This document shows positions 7,418 to 14,820 of a stretch of DNA of 64,000 bases, in pieces. Source of the stretch: Nocardioides albus (lineage in GTDB: Bacteria; Actinomycetota; Actinomycetes; Propionibacteriales; Nocardioidaceae); assembly GCF_014648255.1 (NCBI RefSeq), contig NZ_BMQT01000013.1:1-64000 (forward strand), given 5' to 3'. Under the pieces are notes generated by a model, which did no database searches, was not told where the DNA came from, and worked only from the letters and a program-made list of their open reading frames with translations. The position numbers and the translations under genes are program-made. Every line of letters begins with the position of its first letter. Position 1 is the first letter of the stretch.

Positions 7418-9690
7418 GGTCGGGCTCCTTCTCGGGTCAGCAGCCGGCCCTGGGGGGCGGCCTCGATGTCGATCTTCTCGCCACGCAGCCAGGTCTCGCG
7501 GACAACTCCTGCGAGGGTGCGGCCGTGGTAGGGCGTGACGGCGTTCTTGTGATGGAGCTTCGCGGCGTCGACCACGTACGTGTCGTCGGGGGCGAGGACG
7601 CAGAAGTCGGCGTCGTTGCCCACCGCGATCCGTCCTTTGCGGCTCAGCCCGGCATGACGCGCGGGTGCCTCGGACATCCAGCGGGCGACGTCGGTGAGGG
7701 TGAAGCCGCGGCTCCTTGCCTCGGTCCAGACTGCCGACAACCCCAGCTGGAGCGACGAGATACCGCCCCAGGCGACCCCGAAGTCGCCGGTGTCGAGTGC
7801 CTTGAGGTCAGGCGTCGAGGGCGAGTGGTCGGTGACGACCATGTCGATGACGCCTTCCCGCAGGCCGACCCACAGCAGCTCGCGGTTGGCCGCCTCCCGG
7901 ATCGGCGGGCAGCACTTGAACTGCGTCGCGCCGTCGGGGATCTCCTCCGCGGCGAAGGTCAGGTAGTGCGGACAGGTCTCGGCCGTGATCGGGATGCCGT
8001 CGCGGCGGGCGGCATCGATGGTCGCGAGCACGTCCGCGCTCGAGACGTGCAGGATGTGGACCCGGCACCCGGTCTTCCTGGCGACCTCGACCACACCGGC
8101 GACCGCCAGGTTCTCGGCGTCTCGTGGACGGCTGTGCAGGAATCCTGCGTACGCCCCACCTACCGCCACCGGCGCGTGCTCGATCGCGTGGGCATCCTCG
8201 GCGTGCACGATCAGCAGCCCGTCGAAGGACGCGATCTCACGCATCGCGAGCTCGAGCTGGTCGGCGTCGAGCGGCGGGAACTCGTCGACACCCGAGTGCA
8301 GCAGGAAGCACTTGAAGCCGGAGACCCCGGCCTCGTGCAGCGTACGCAGCTCCGGGACGTTGCCGGGGATGGCACCGCCCCAGAAGCCGATGTCCACGAA
8401 GGCCTGGCTCGCGGCTGCCCCTCCAAGAGCGACCCGTCGCTTGAGGTCGAGCGCCGGGAGGTCGCAGGTCGGCGGGATGCTGTTGAGGGGCATGTCCACG
8501 ATCGTGGTGACCCCGCCGGCGGCAGCGGCCCGGGTCGCCGAGGCGAACCCCTCCCACTCGGTCCGCCCGGGGTCGTTGACGTGCACATGGGCGTCGACGA
8601 CGCCGGGCATCAGCACCTCGTCGTCAGCGAGCTCGACCACGCGCGCCGCGGTCAGACCGGCCCCGGTCGTGTCGACCGCGACGATCTCGCCGTCACGGAC
8701 CCCGACCGAGCCTGTCGTCTCTCCGTCCGGGGTCACCATCCGCGACGCCCGGATCACCAGATCGATTTGTCGACTCACACCCTCACCCCTCTTCGACTGC
8801 CCGCCTCTTCGACCGCTCGCCTCTTCGACCGCCCGCTCCTCGACTGCCACCACCCGGGTGCGCTGGCGGCCGAGGCCGGTCACCTCGGCCTCCACCACGT
8901 GCCCTTCGCGCAGGAAGGGCCGCGGCTCGGGCCGCAACGCGGCGACACCGCCCGGGGTCCCGGTCAGCACCAGGTCACCGGACTCGAGTGTCATCAGCGT
9001 ACTGAGGAACGCGAGGATCTCGCCGACGCTCTGCGCCATCCGAGCCGTCGAACCGGCCTGGCGCCGCTCGCCGTCGACCCACAGCTCCAGGCCGAGGGCC
9101 TGGGGGTCGTCGACGGCGTCCGCCGTGACCAGCCAGGGCCCGATCGGGGTGAACGTGTCGGCACACTTCCCCTTCGCCCAGGTCGGCCCGGCCGCGATCC
9201 GCGCCCGCTCGCTGACGTCGTCGGCGGTGAGGTAGCCGCCGACCGCGGCCAGCGCCTGCTGCGGGTCGGCGCACCGGGAGAGCCGGCGACCGAGGACCAC
9301 ACCCAGCTCGACCTCGTAGTCGGTCGTCGTCGATCCGGGCGGCAGCTCGATCGCGTCGTACGGTCCGACGATCGAGGTCGAGGGTTTGAGGAAGACGACC
9401 GGCTCGTCCGGGATCGCGACGCCGGCCTCCTCGGCATGATCCTCGTAGTTGAGCCCGACGCCGACGACCTTGCCGGGTCTCGCCACCGGCGGCCCGATCC
9501 GGGTGCCTTCGGCGACGGCGGGAAGGCGGCCCGAGGCGACCAGGTCGTGGATCAACCTGAGCCGCACGGGGTCGCCGAGCAGGTCGCCGTCGATCCTCGG
9601 CACGGCTGCCGATAGATCACGCAGTACGTCCTGGTCGTCGAGCGCCGCGGGGCGCTCCTGGCCCGGCGGGCCCACACTCAGCAGTCTCAT
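7414..9690 (-). CDS. allB: Fusion of fumarylacetoacetate-hydrolase-family protein and allantoinase
   Basis: The frame from ATG 9690 (ribosome site AAGGAGG) runs without a stop for 758 residues. Residues 1-280 are an FAH-family lyase/isomerase (VGVGLNYEDHAEEAG, FLKPSTSIVGP, metal-site acids in DYEVELGVVLG, LTGTPGGVA). Residues 305-758 are allantoinase, which opens the allantoin ring to allantoate: metal ligands in DAHVHVNDPGR, the carboxylated Lys in GFKCFLLHSG, His in IVHAEDA and ILHVSS, and Asp in VVTDHSP. The linker (about residues 280-300) is encoded by 16-bp tandem repeats. A GTG at 8778 with GAGGGG upstream could start a separate 454-residue allantoinase. Some FAH-family proteins are annotated as ureidoglycolate lyase, which would suit this operon, but the activity is inference. 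Confidence 0.85.
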   Translation of the reverse strand: MRLLSVGPPGQERPAALDDQDVLRDLSAAVPRIDGDLLGDPVRLRLIHDLVASGRLPAVAEGTRIGPPVARPGKVVGVGLNYEDHAEEAGVAIPDEPVVFLKPSTSIVGPYDAIELPPGSTTTDYEVELGVVLGRRLSRCADPQQALAAVGGYLTADDVSERARIAAGPTWAKGKCADTFTPIGPWLVTADAVDDPQALGLELWVDGERRQAGSTARMAQSVGEILAFLSTLMTLESGDLVLTGTPGGVAALRPEPRPFLREGHVVEAEVTGLGRQRTRVVAVEERAVEEASGRRGGQSKRGEGVSRQIDLVIRASRMVTPDGETTGSVGVRDGEIVAVDTTGAGLTAARVVELADDEVLMPGVVDAHVHVNDPGRTEWEGFASATRAAAAGGVTTIVDMPLNSIPPTCDLPALDLKRRVALGGAAASQAFVDIGFWGGAIPGNVPELRTLHEAGVSGFKCFLLHSGVDEFPPLDADQLELAMREIASFDGLLIVHAEDAHAIEHAPVAVGGAYAGFLHSRPRDAENLAVAGVVEVARKTGCRVHILHVSSADVLATIDAARRDGIPITAETCPHYLTFAAEEIPDGATQFKCCPPIREAANRELLWVGLREGVIDMVVTDHSPSTPDLKALDTGDFGVAWGGISSLQLGLSAVWTEARSRGFTLTDVARWMSEAPARHAGLSRKGRIAVGNDADFCVLAPDDTYVVDAAKLHHKNAVTPYHGRTLAGVVRETWLRGEKIDIEAAPQGRLLTREGARP
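8776..8791 (-). promoter_or_regulatory. Possible internal start (GTG) and ribosome site for allantoinase
   Basis: GTG at 8778-8776 is preceded by GAGGGG (8791-8786) with about 7 bases between. In the adjacent frame a TGA overlaps this GTG (GTGTGA), the usual 4-base overlap of this genome. This suggests that the FAH and allantoinase genes were once separate and coupled, and that allantoinase may still be made alone. Confidence 0.45.
8788..8851. repeat. 16-bp tandem repeat at the FAH-allantoinase junction
   Basis: Three 16-bp units (8788-8803, 8804-8819, 8820-8835; pattern cctcttcgacYgcYcg) are followed by a degenerate fourth (8836-8851). The unit length is not a multiple of three, so gain or loss of one unit changes the frame. 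Both alternative frames hit a TGA just after the repeat (in GGGTGAGGG or GTGTGA on the minus strand), which would separate the two domains. Confidence 0.85.
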
Positions 9691-9707
9691 GTGTCCTCCT
9701 TGGATGC

Positions 9708-9858
9708 CGACCGAGTTACCTCGGTGAACATTCCGCCGTCCGCTCACGCCGCCTCCTCGGATGCTCACCGAGTTACCTCGGCCCGATTGCAGTTCCCTCG
9801 CGGAACTCCACGAAGGAAGTGGCCGCTCACCGAGTTACCTCGGTGAGCATTCCGCCGT
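9708..9858. repeat. Palindromic repeat cluster, ACCGAGTTACCTCGGT family (three copies)
   Basis: Near-palindromes built on CACCGAGTTACCTCGGTG occur at about 9709-9727, 9763-9781 and 9826-9848. Two of them continue into ATTCCGCCGTCCGC. Between the second and third copies a different inverted repeat, GTTCC...GGAACTCC with CGAAGGAA, lies at 9790-9820. The same composite occurs in inverse orientation at 20086-20185. The third copy supplies the last codons and stop of the glycerate kinase gene. Confidence 0.8.
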
Positions 9859-10993
9859 CCGCGCACGCGTCCTCCTTGATCAGATGGTCGGCAGCGATCT
9901 GCTCCGCGATCTGCTCGAGCAGGGCCGCGCCGTCGCGCAGGCAGCGCTGCCGGTCGGGTTCGATGTCGGTCAAGGCGTACGCGGCGCCGATCCCGGCCGC
10001 CCGCAAGCGGTCGGGATCGAGCTCGTTGACCCCACAGACCGCGACGACCGAGACGCCGGCGCGCGCAGCCGCGGCGGCGACGCCGGCCGGCGCCTTGCCG
10101 TTGAGGGTCTGCTCGTCGAGGGCGCCCTCCCCGGTGACGACGAGGGCCACGCCGTCCAGCCCGGCAGCGAAGTCGACCAGCTCGAGCACGAGCTCGATGC
10201 CCGATCGCAGCTCCGCGCCCAGCAGGGCGAGTGCGGCGAAGCCGACACCACCGGCCGCGCCGGCGCCGGGGCGGCCACGGAGATCGGTCCCGGTGAACGA
10301 CGCCACCAGAGATGCCCAGCGGCCGAGCGCGGCGTCCAGCCGTCGTACCTGGTCCGGATCGGCGCCCTTCTGCGGACCGTAGACAGCGGCCGCACCGGTG
10401 GGACCGGTGAGCGGGTTGTCGACGTCGCAGGCGACGGTGACCGATACCCCTTCGAGGCGCCGCCGCAGCTGGTCGACCTCGATCCGGGTGACCTCCTCGA
10501 GCCCGGCTCCGCCTGGACCCACCGGGTCCCCGGCGACGGTGAACAGCCTGGCGCCCAGCCCGCAGAGCAGGCCCGCTCCGCCATCGGTGCTGGCGCTGCC
10601 GCCGATCCCGAGCACGATCCGCCGACAGCCCGCATCGATCGCGGCTGCCATCGCCTGACCGGCCCCGAGGCTGGAAGCGCGCAGCGGATCCGGTCCATCC
10701 GGCAGCCGTGCCAGCCCGGAGGCGTCGGCGAGCTCGACGACCGCGATGTCGTCGCGCCGGGCGTACGAGGTCTCGACGGGCTCTCCCGTCGGACCGGTCA
10801 CGCGGACCGGCACGAGCGCGAACCCGGCGGACGCGGCCGCCGCCAGGGTGCCGTCACCGCCGTCGGCAACCGGGATCGCGTCGACGACTACGTCGGGACG
10901 ACCCCTGCGCATCCCGGCGCTCACCGCCGCCGCGACCTCGGCAGCGGTGAGCGATCCCTTGAACTTGTCGGAGGCGACGAGCACGCGGACCAT
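9827..10993 (-). CDS. glxK: Glycerate 2-kinase
   Basis: This 388-residue kinase of the GlxK/GarK family phosphorylates D-glycerate to 2-phosphoglycerate, the exit of the glyoxylate branch into glycolysis. Family motifs are VLVASDKFKGSLTAAEVA at the N-terminus, PVADGGDGTL near residue 43, GIGGSASTDGGAGLLCGLGA in the middle and VTGEGALDEQTLNGKAP toward the C-terminus. It lies 6 bases after gcl. The last residues (GGMLTEVTR) and the stop are encoded by a palindromic intergenic repeat, so the original C-terminus has been replaced or extended by repeat DNA. Confidence 0.93.
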   Translation of the reverse strand: MVRVLVASDKFKGSLTAAEVAAAVSAGMRRGRPDVVVDAIPVADGGDGTLAAAASAGFALVPVRVTGPTGEPVETSYARRDDIAVVELADASGLARLPDGPDPLRASSLGAGQAMAAAIDAGCRRIVLGIGGSASTDGGAGLLCGLGARLFTVAGDPVGPGGAGLEEVTRIEVDQLRRRLEGVSVTVACDVDNPLTGPTGAAAVYGPQKGADPDQVRRLDAALGRWASLVASFTGTDLRGRPGAGAAGGVGFAALALLGAELRSGIELVLELVDFAAGLDGVALVVTGEGALDEQTLNGKAPAGVAAAAARAGVSVVAVCGVNELDPDRLRAAGIGAAYALTDIEPDRQRCLRDGAALLEQIAEQIAADHLIKEDACADGGMLTEVTR

Positions 10994-10999
10994 CTGGGA

Positions 11000-12775
11000 T
11001 CAGTCCAGCGGGACGAGCGCGGTCGGGGCGTGCTCGCCACGCTCGGCCAGCTCCTCGAACTCGACGACGCCGTCGATCTCGAGGCCCATCGAGACGTTGG
11101 TTACCCGCTCGAGGATCACCTCGACGAGCACCGGCACCCGGTATTCGGCCATCAGCGCCTTCGCCTTCTCGAAGGCGGCGCCCAGGTCGGACGGATCGGT
11201 CACCCGGATCGCCTTGCACCCCAGGCCCTCGGCCACCTTGAGGTGGTCGACGCCGTAGCCCTCGACCTCCGGGCTGTTGACGTTGTCGAAGGCGAGCTGG
11301 ACGCAGTAGTCCATCTCGAACCCGCGCTGGGCCTGACGGATCAGGCCGAGGTAGGAGTTGTTCACGACCACGTGGATGTAGGGGATGTTGAACTGGGCGC
11401 CGACCGCCAGCTCCTCGATCAGGAACTGGAAGTCGTAGTCGCCGGAGAGCGCGACGACCTGCTCGTCCGGGACCGCGGTCGCGACTCCCAGAGCAGCTGG
11501 GAGCGTCCAGCCCAACGGGCCGGCCTGGCCGGCATTGATCCAGTGCCGTGGCTTGTAGACGTGCAGCAGCTGTGCCGCCTGGATCTGCGACAGACCGATC
11601 GTGGTGACGTAGCGCGTGCCGGGCCCGAACGCCCGGTTCATCTCCTCGTAGACCCGCTGCGGCTTGATCGGGACGTTGTCGAAGTGGGTCTTGCGGTGCA
11701 GTGTCCGCTTGCGCTCGGCGCACGCCTCGGCCCAGGACTCCTGGTCGACGACGCGACCGTCCGCCGCCCACTCGCGGGCGACCTCGACTAGCGCCTCCAG
11801 CGCCGCACGGGCGTCGGAGACGATCGAGTAGTCCGGCGCGAAGACCCGGCCGATCTGGGTCGGCTCGATGTCGATGTGCACGAACGTACGTCCGCGGGTG
11901 TAGGTCTCGACCGAGCCGGTGTGGCGGTTGGCCCACCGGTTGCCGATGCCGAGGACGAAGTCGCTGGCCAGCATGGTCGCGTTGCCGTAGCGGTGGGAGG
12001 TCTGCAGGCCGACCATGCCCGCGTTGAGCCGGTGGTCGTCCGGGATCGTGCCCCAGCCCATCAGCGTGGGGACGACGGGCACCCCGGTGACCTCGGCGAG
12101 CTCGACCAGCAGGGCGGCGGCGTCGGCGTTGACCACGCCACCACCGGCGACGATCAGCGGGCGCTCGGCCTCCAGCATCATCGCCAGCGCCTTCTCCGCC
12201 TGGGCGCGGCTGGCTGCCGGCCTGGCGATCGGCAAGGGCTCGTACGTCTCGATGTCGAAGTCGATCTCGGCCTGCTGGACGTCGAGCGGCAGGTCGATCA
12301 GGACCGGGCCGGGACGCCCCTCGCGCATCAGCCGGAAGGCCTTCTGGAAGGTGCCCGGGACCTGGGCGGGCTCCATCACGGTGACCGCCATCTTGGCGAG
12401 CGATCCGGCGATGGAGGCGATGTCGACCGCCTGGAAGTCCTCCTTGTGGAGCTTCGCGACCGGTGCCTGGCCCGTGATGCAGAGGATCGGGATCGAGTCG
12501 GCGGAGGCCGAGTAGAGCCCGGTGATCATGTCGGTGCCGGCCGGGCCGGAGGTGCCGATGCAGACGCCGATGTTGCCGGCCTTCGCCCGGGTGTAGCCCT
12601 CGGCCATGTGCGAGGCCGCCTCGACGTGGCGGGCGAGCACGTGCTGAAGCCCGCCGTGCTTGCGCATCGCGCTGTAGAACGGGTTGATCGCGGCACCGGG
12701 GAGGCCGAACAGCTGGGTCGCGCCCTCCTTCTCCAGGATCAGGACTGCGGCGTCGACCGCGCGCATGCGTGCCAT
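11000..12775 (-). CDS. gcl: Glyoxylate carboligase (tartronate-semialdehyde synthase)
   Basis: This 591-residue thiamine-diphosphate enzyme joins two glyoxylates to tartronate semialdehyde with loss of CO2. The ThDP motif starts at GDYDFQF and ends at VVNNSYLG (about residues 445-475). As in characterised Gcl, the usual catalytic Glu of the N-terminal domain is replaced by Val (ARHVEAASHMAEGY, near residue 52). The ATG at 12775 follows the glxR stop by one base and has GGGGGAGAG upstream; the longer reading from 12823 would run into glxR. The substrate comes from ureidoglycolate breakdown and the product goes to GlxR or hydroxypyruvate isomerase. Confidence 0.95.
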   Translation of the reverse strand: MARMRAVDAAVLILEKEGATQLFGLPGAAINPFYSAMRKHGGLQHVLARHVEAASHMAEGYTRAKAGNIGVCIGTSGPAGTDMITGLYSASADSIPILCITGQAPVAKLHKEDFQAVDIASIAGSLAKMAVTVMEPAQVPGTFQKAFRLMREGRPGPVLIDLPLDVQQAEIDFDIETYEPLPIARPAASRAQAEKALAMMLEAERPLIVAGGGVVNADAAALLVELAEVTGVPVVPTLMGWGTIPDDHRLNAGMVGLQTSHRYGNATMLASDFVLGIGNRWANRHTGSVETYTRGRTFVHIDIEPTQIGRVFAPDYSIVSDARAALEALVEVAREWAADGRVVDQESWAEACAERKRTLHRKTHFDNVPIKPQRVYEEMNRAFGPGTRYVTTIGLSQIQAAQLLHVYKPRHWINAGQAGPLGWTLPAALGVATAVPDEQVVALSGDYDFQFLIEELAVGAQFNIPYIHVVVNNSYLGLIRQAQRGFEMDYCVQLAFDNVNSPEVEGYGVDHLKVAEGLGCKAIRVTDPSDLGAAFEKAKALMAEYRVPVLVEVILERVTNVSMGLEIDGVVEFEELAERGEHAPTALVPLD

Positions 12776-12776
12776 G

Positions 12777-13670
12777 TCAGCTCTCCCCCTTCTCGACAGA
12801 GCCGCTGAAGCGCTCGACGCCACGCAGCAGGGCAGAGTGGTCCAGGCCGCCGTCGCCGTTGGCCCGGGCGCTCGCCATCAGCTGGGCGACCAGTGAGCCG
12901 AGCGGGACCACGACGCCGGCCTCGCGGGCGGCTGCGGTGACGATCCCCATGTCCTTGTGGTGCAGGTCGATCCGGAAACCGGGCGGGAAGGAGCGGGTGA
13001 GCATGTTCTCCTTCTTCTGGTCGAGCACGCTCGAGCCGGCGAGTCCGCCACCGAGCACCTCGAGGGCGGCCTTCGTGTCCACGCCGTACGCCTCGAGGAA
13101 GACGACCGCCTCCGAGAGCGCCTGGATGTTGGCGGCGACGATGAGCTGGTTGGCTGCCTTGACCGTCTGGCCGGCGCCGCTCGGGCCGACGTGGACGATG
13201 GTCTTGCCCACGACGTCGAAGAGCGGCTTCGCGGCGGCGAAGTCGTCGGCCGCGCCGCCGACCATGATCGAGAGGGCCGCGTTCTTCGCACCGGCCTCGC
13301 CACCGGAGACCGGGGCGTCGAGGATGCGGAAGCCACGGGCCGTGGCCTGCTCGGCGAGCCCGGCGCTCACGTCGGGCCGGATGCTGGAGAAGTCGATGAT
13401 CAGCGCGCCGGCCGGGGCGGTCTCGAAGACCCCGCCCTCGGCGGTGAGGACCTCCTCGACATGGGGCGAGTCCGGGACCATGACGCAGACGACGTCGGCG
13501 TCGCGGCAGGCGTCGGCGGTCGAGGCGGCCGCGCGGCCGCCCGCAGCCGCCAGGGCCTGGGTGCGCTCGGGGCTGTGGTCGAAGCCGGCGACGCTGTGTC
13601 CAGCCTCGACGAGGTGGGCGGCCATCGGGCTGCCCATGATGCCGAGGCCGATGAAAGCGATGTTGGTCAT
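12777..13670 (-). CDS. glxR: Tartronate semialdehyde reductase (2-hydroxy-3-oxopropionate reductase)
   Basis: This 297-residue enzyme of the beta-hydroxyacid dehydrogenase family reduces tartronate semialdehyde to D-glycerate with NAD(P)H. It has the N-terminal Rossmann motif FIGLGIMGSPMA, the substrate-binding DAPVSGGEAGA near residue 120, the catalytic Lys in VKAANQLIVAANIQAL near residue 170, and the C-terminal HHKDMGI. The ribosome site GGAGAG lies just before the ATG. It lies between hyi and gcl as in many glyoxylate operons, and a 140-bp palindromic repeat region separates it from hyi. Confidence 0.94.
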   Translation of the reverse strand: MTNIAFIGLGIMGSPMAAHLVEAGHSVAGFDHSPERTQALAAAGGRAAASTADACRDADVVCVMVPDSPHVEEVLTAEGGVFETAPAGALIIDFSSIRPDVSAGLAEQATARGFRILDAPVSGGEAGAKNAALSIMVGGAADDFAAAKPLFDVVGKTIVHVGPSGAGQTVKAANQLIVAANIQALSEAVVFLEAYGVDTKAALEVLGGGLAGSSVLDQKKENMLTRSFPPGFRIDLHHKDMGIVTAAAREAGVVVPLGSLVAQLMASARANGDGGLDHSALLRGVERFSGSVEKGES

Positions 13671-13733
13671 GATGTTCTCTCCTCCGTGGAGTGGTTAGCG
13701 GTTTGCGTACGCGGCGCTGCGGTGCTCCTTGCC

Positions 13734-13830
13734 CGTCGAGTCGGCGCAAACTGACCAAGATCCGCGTCGAGTCGGCTCGTCATGACGAGCCGACTCGACG
13801 CTGATTTCGGTCAGGACGAGCCGACTCGGC
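13734..13830. repeat. Palindromic repeat, GAGTCGGCTCGT family, copy 1
   Basis: A perfect 38-bp palindrome (13764-13801) has the core GAGTCGGCTCGT...ACGAGCCGACTC. It is flanked by two further half-arms, GTCGAGTCGGC at 13735-13745 and GAGCCGACTCGGC at 13818-13830, each after a spacer containing a GGTCAG or CTGACC motif. The right half-arm encodes the C-terminal residues of hydroxypyruvate isomerase. A related copy lies at 25183-25250. It may act as a transcription or RNA-stability element inside the operon. Confidence 0.85.
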
Positions 13831-14635
13831 AGCTGGGGCGGCGCTCGTGCGGCAGCCAGTCGAAGCTCTCGGTCGAGCCCTTGGCGGGCTTGTACTCCAG
13901 CCCGACCCAGCCGGCGTACCCGGCCGCCTCGAGCGCGGCGAGCTGCCGCTGGAGCGGGAGCTCGCCGGTGCCGGGCTCGTTGCGGCCCGGGGCGTCGGCG
14001 ATCTGGACGTGGGCGATGCGAGCGGCGTACGCAGCGATCACCGCGTCGACGTCGTCGCCGTTGACGGCGAGGTGGTAGAGGTCGGCGAGCAGGCCGATGT
14101 TGGCCTCGCCGGCTCGGTCGATCGCCGCGATCGCATCGGCCGCGGTGAGCAGCGGGTAGCGATCGGCGCCGCTGACCGGCTCGACCAGCACGGTGCCGCC
14201 GATCCGGGCGGCAGCGCGAGCGGCCAGCGCGAGGTTCTCGGCGCCGAGCTCGTCCTGCGCCTGCGGCGAGGCGTCGTCGACGCGGTTGCCGTAGAGCGCG
14301 TTGAACGCCGTGCAGCCGAGCCGCTCACCGATGCCGATCGTGACGTCGATGTTGTCGCGGAACTCCGCCGAACGGGCCGGCCACGAGACCAGACCGCGGT
14401 CGCCGGCGGGCATGTCGCCGGCGAAGAAGTTGAGGCCGACCAGGTGCACCCCGGCGTCCTGTACGGCGGCGACGAAGGCGTCCACGTCCTTGTCGGACGG
14501 CACCGCCTCGGCGAACGGCCACCAGAACTCCACCGCGTCGAAGCCGGCGGCCTTCACCGCAGCGGGGCGCTCGAGCAGCGGGAGCTCGGTGAACAGGACC
14601 GAGCAGTTCACCTCGTAGCGGAGCTGGTGGGACAT
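13811..14635 (-). CDS. hyi: Hydroxypyruvate isomerase
   Basis: This 274-residue TIM-barrel sugar-isomerase-like protein interconverts hydroxypyruvate and tartronate semialdehyde. Family features are LRYEVNCSVLFTELPLLERP at the N-terminus, AVEFWWPF, the metal/acid residues in VLVEPVSG and the C-terminal WVGLEYKP. The ATG at 14635 has AAGGA 9 bases upstream; an ATG nine bases further up would leave no spacer. This is the first gene of the minus-strand glyoxylate/allantoin operon. Its last residues (CRVGSS) are encoded by a palindromic repeat arm. Confidence 0.92.
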   Translation of the reverse strand: MSHQLRYEVNCSVLFTELPLLERPAAVKAAGFDAVEFWWPFAEAVPSDKDVDAFVAAVQDAGVHLVGLNFFAGDMPAGDRGLVSWPARSAEFRDNIDVTIGIGERLGCTAFNALYGNRVDDASPQAQDELGAENLALAARAAARIGGTVLVEPVSGADRYPLLTAADAIAAIDRAGEANIGLLADLYHLAVNGDDVDAVIAAYAARIAHVQIADAPGRNEPGTGELPLQRQLAALEAAGYAGWVGLEYKPAKGSTESFDWLPHERRPSCRVGSS

Positions 14636-14648
14636 CCTCACCATTCCT

Positions 14649-14663
14649 TTCCGTATTGCGGAA
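14649..14663. promoter_or_regulatory. Operator-like palindrome TTCCG-N5-CGGAA, site 1
   Basis: TTCCGTATTGCGGAA is a 15-bp palindrome that begins 14 bases upstream of hyi and lies downstream of the predicted promoter, a place where a bound repressor would block transcription. The same TTCCG-N5-CGGAA pattern flanks the IclR-family gene at 30454 and 30526, so that regulator is the best candidate binder. Confidence 0.6.
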
Positions 14664-14682
14664 TTTGATTTCTGACATTCGA

Positions 14683-14712
14683 AATATAAGGATGTGAACG
14701 GAGTCACGTCAA
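14683..14712 (-). promoter_or_regulatory. Promoter of the hyi-glxR-gcl operon (TTGACG-18-TATATT)
   Basis: On the minus strand TTGACG (14712-14707) and TATATT (14688-14683) are separated by 18 bases, a strong vegetative-type promoter for this GC-rich DNA. The start of transcription would fall near 14675, just before the palindromic operator. Confidence 0.6.
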
Positions 14713-14820
14713 CCCCGACCAGGACTCGGCCGCAAACGGATGAAGAAACGACAACGGGCCTCCCGCGTAGGCGCGCGGGCGTTGTACGTTCCTCCAATAC
14801 GCGGCCGAGATGGAGGCACC

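Noticed and set aside
8788..8851. CRISPR array
   Set aside because: The units are 16 bp, directly tandem, without spacers, and lie inside a coding region. No cas genes are present.
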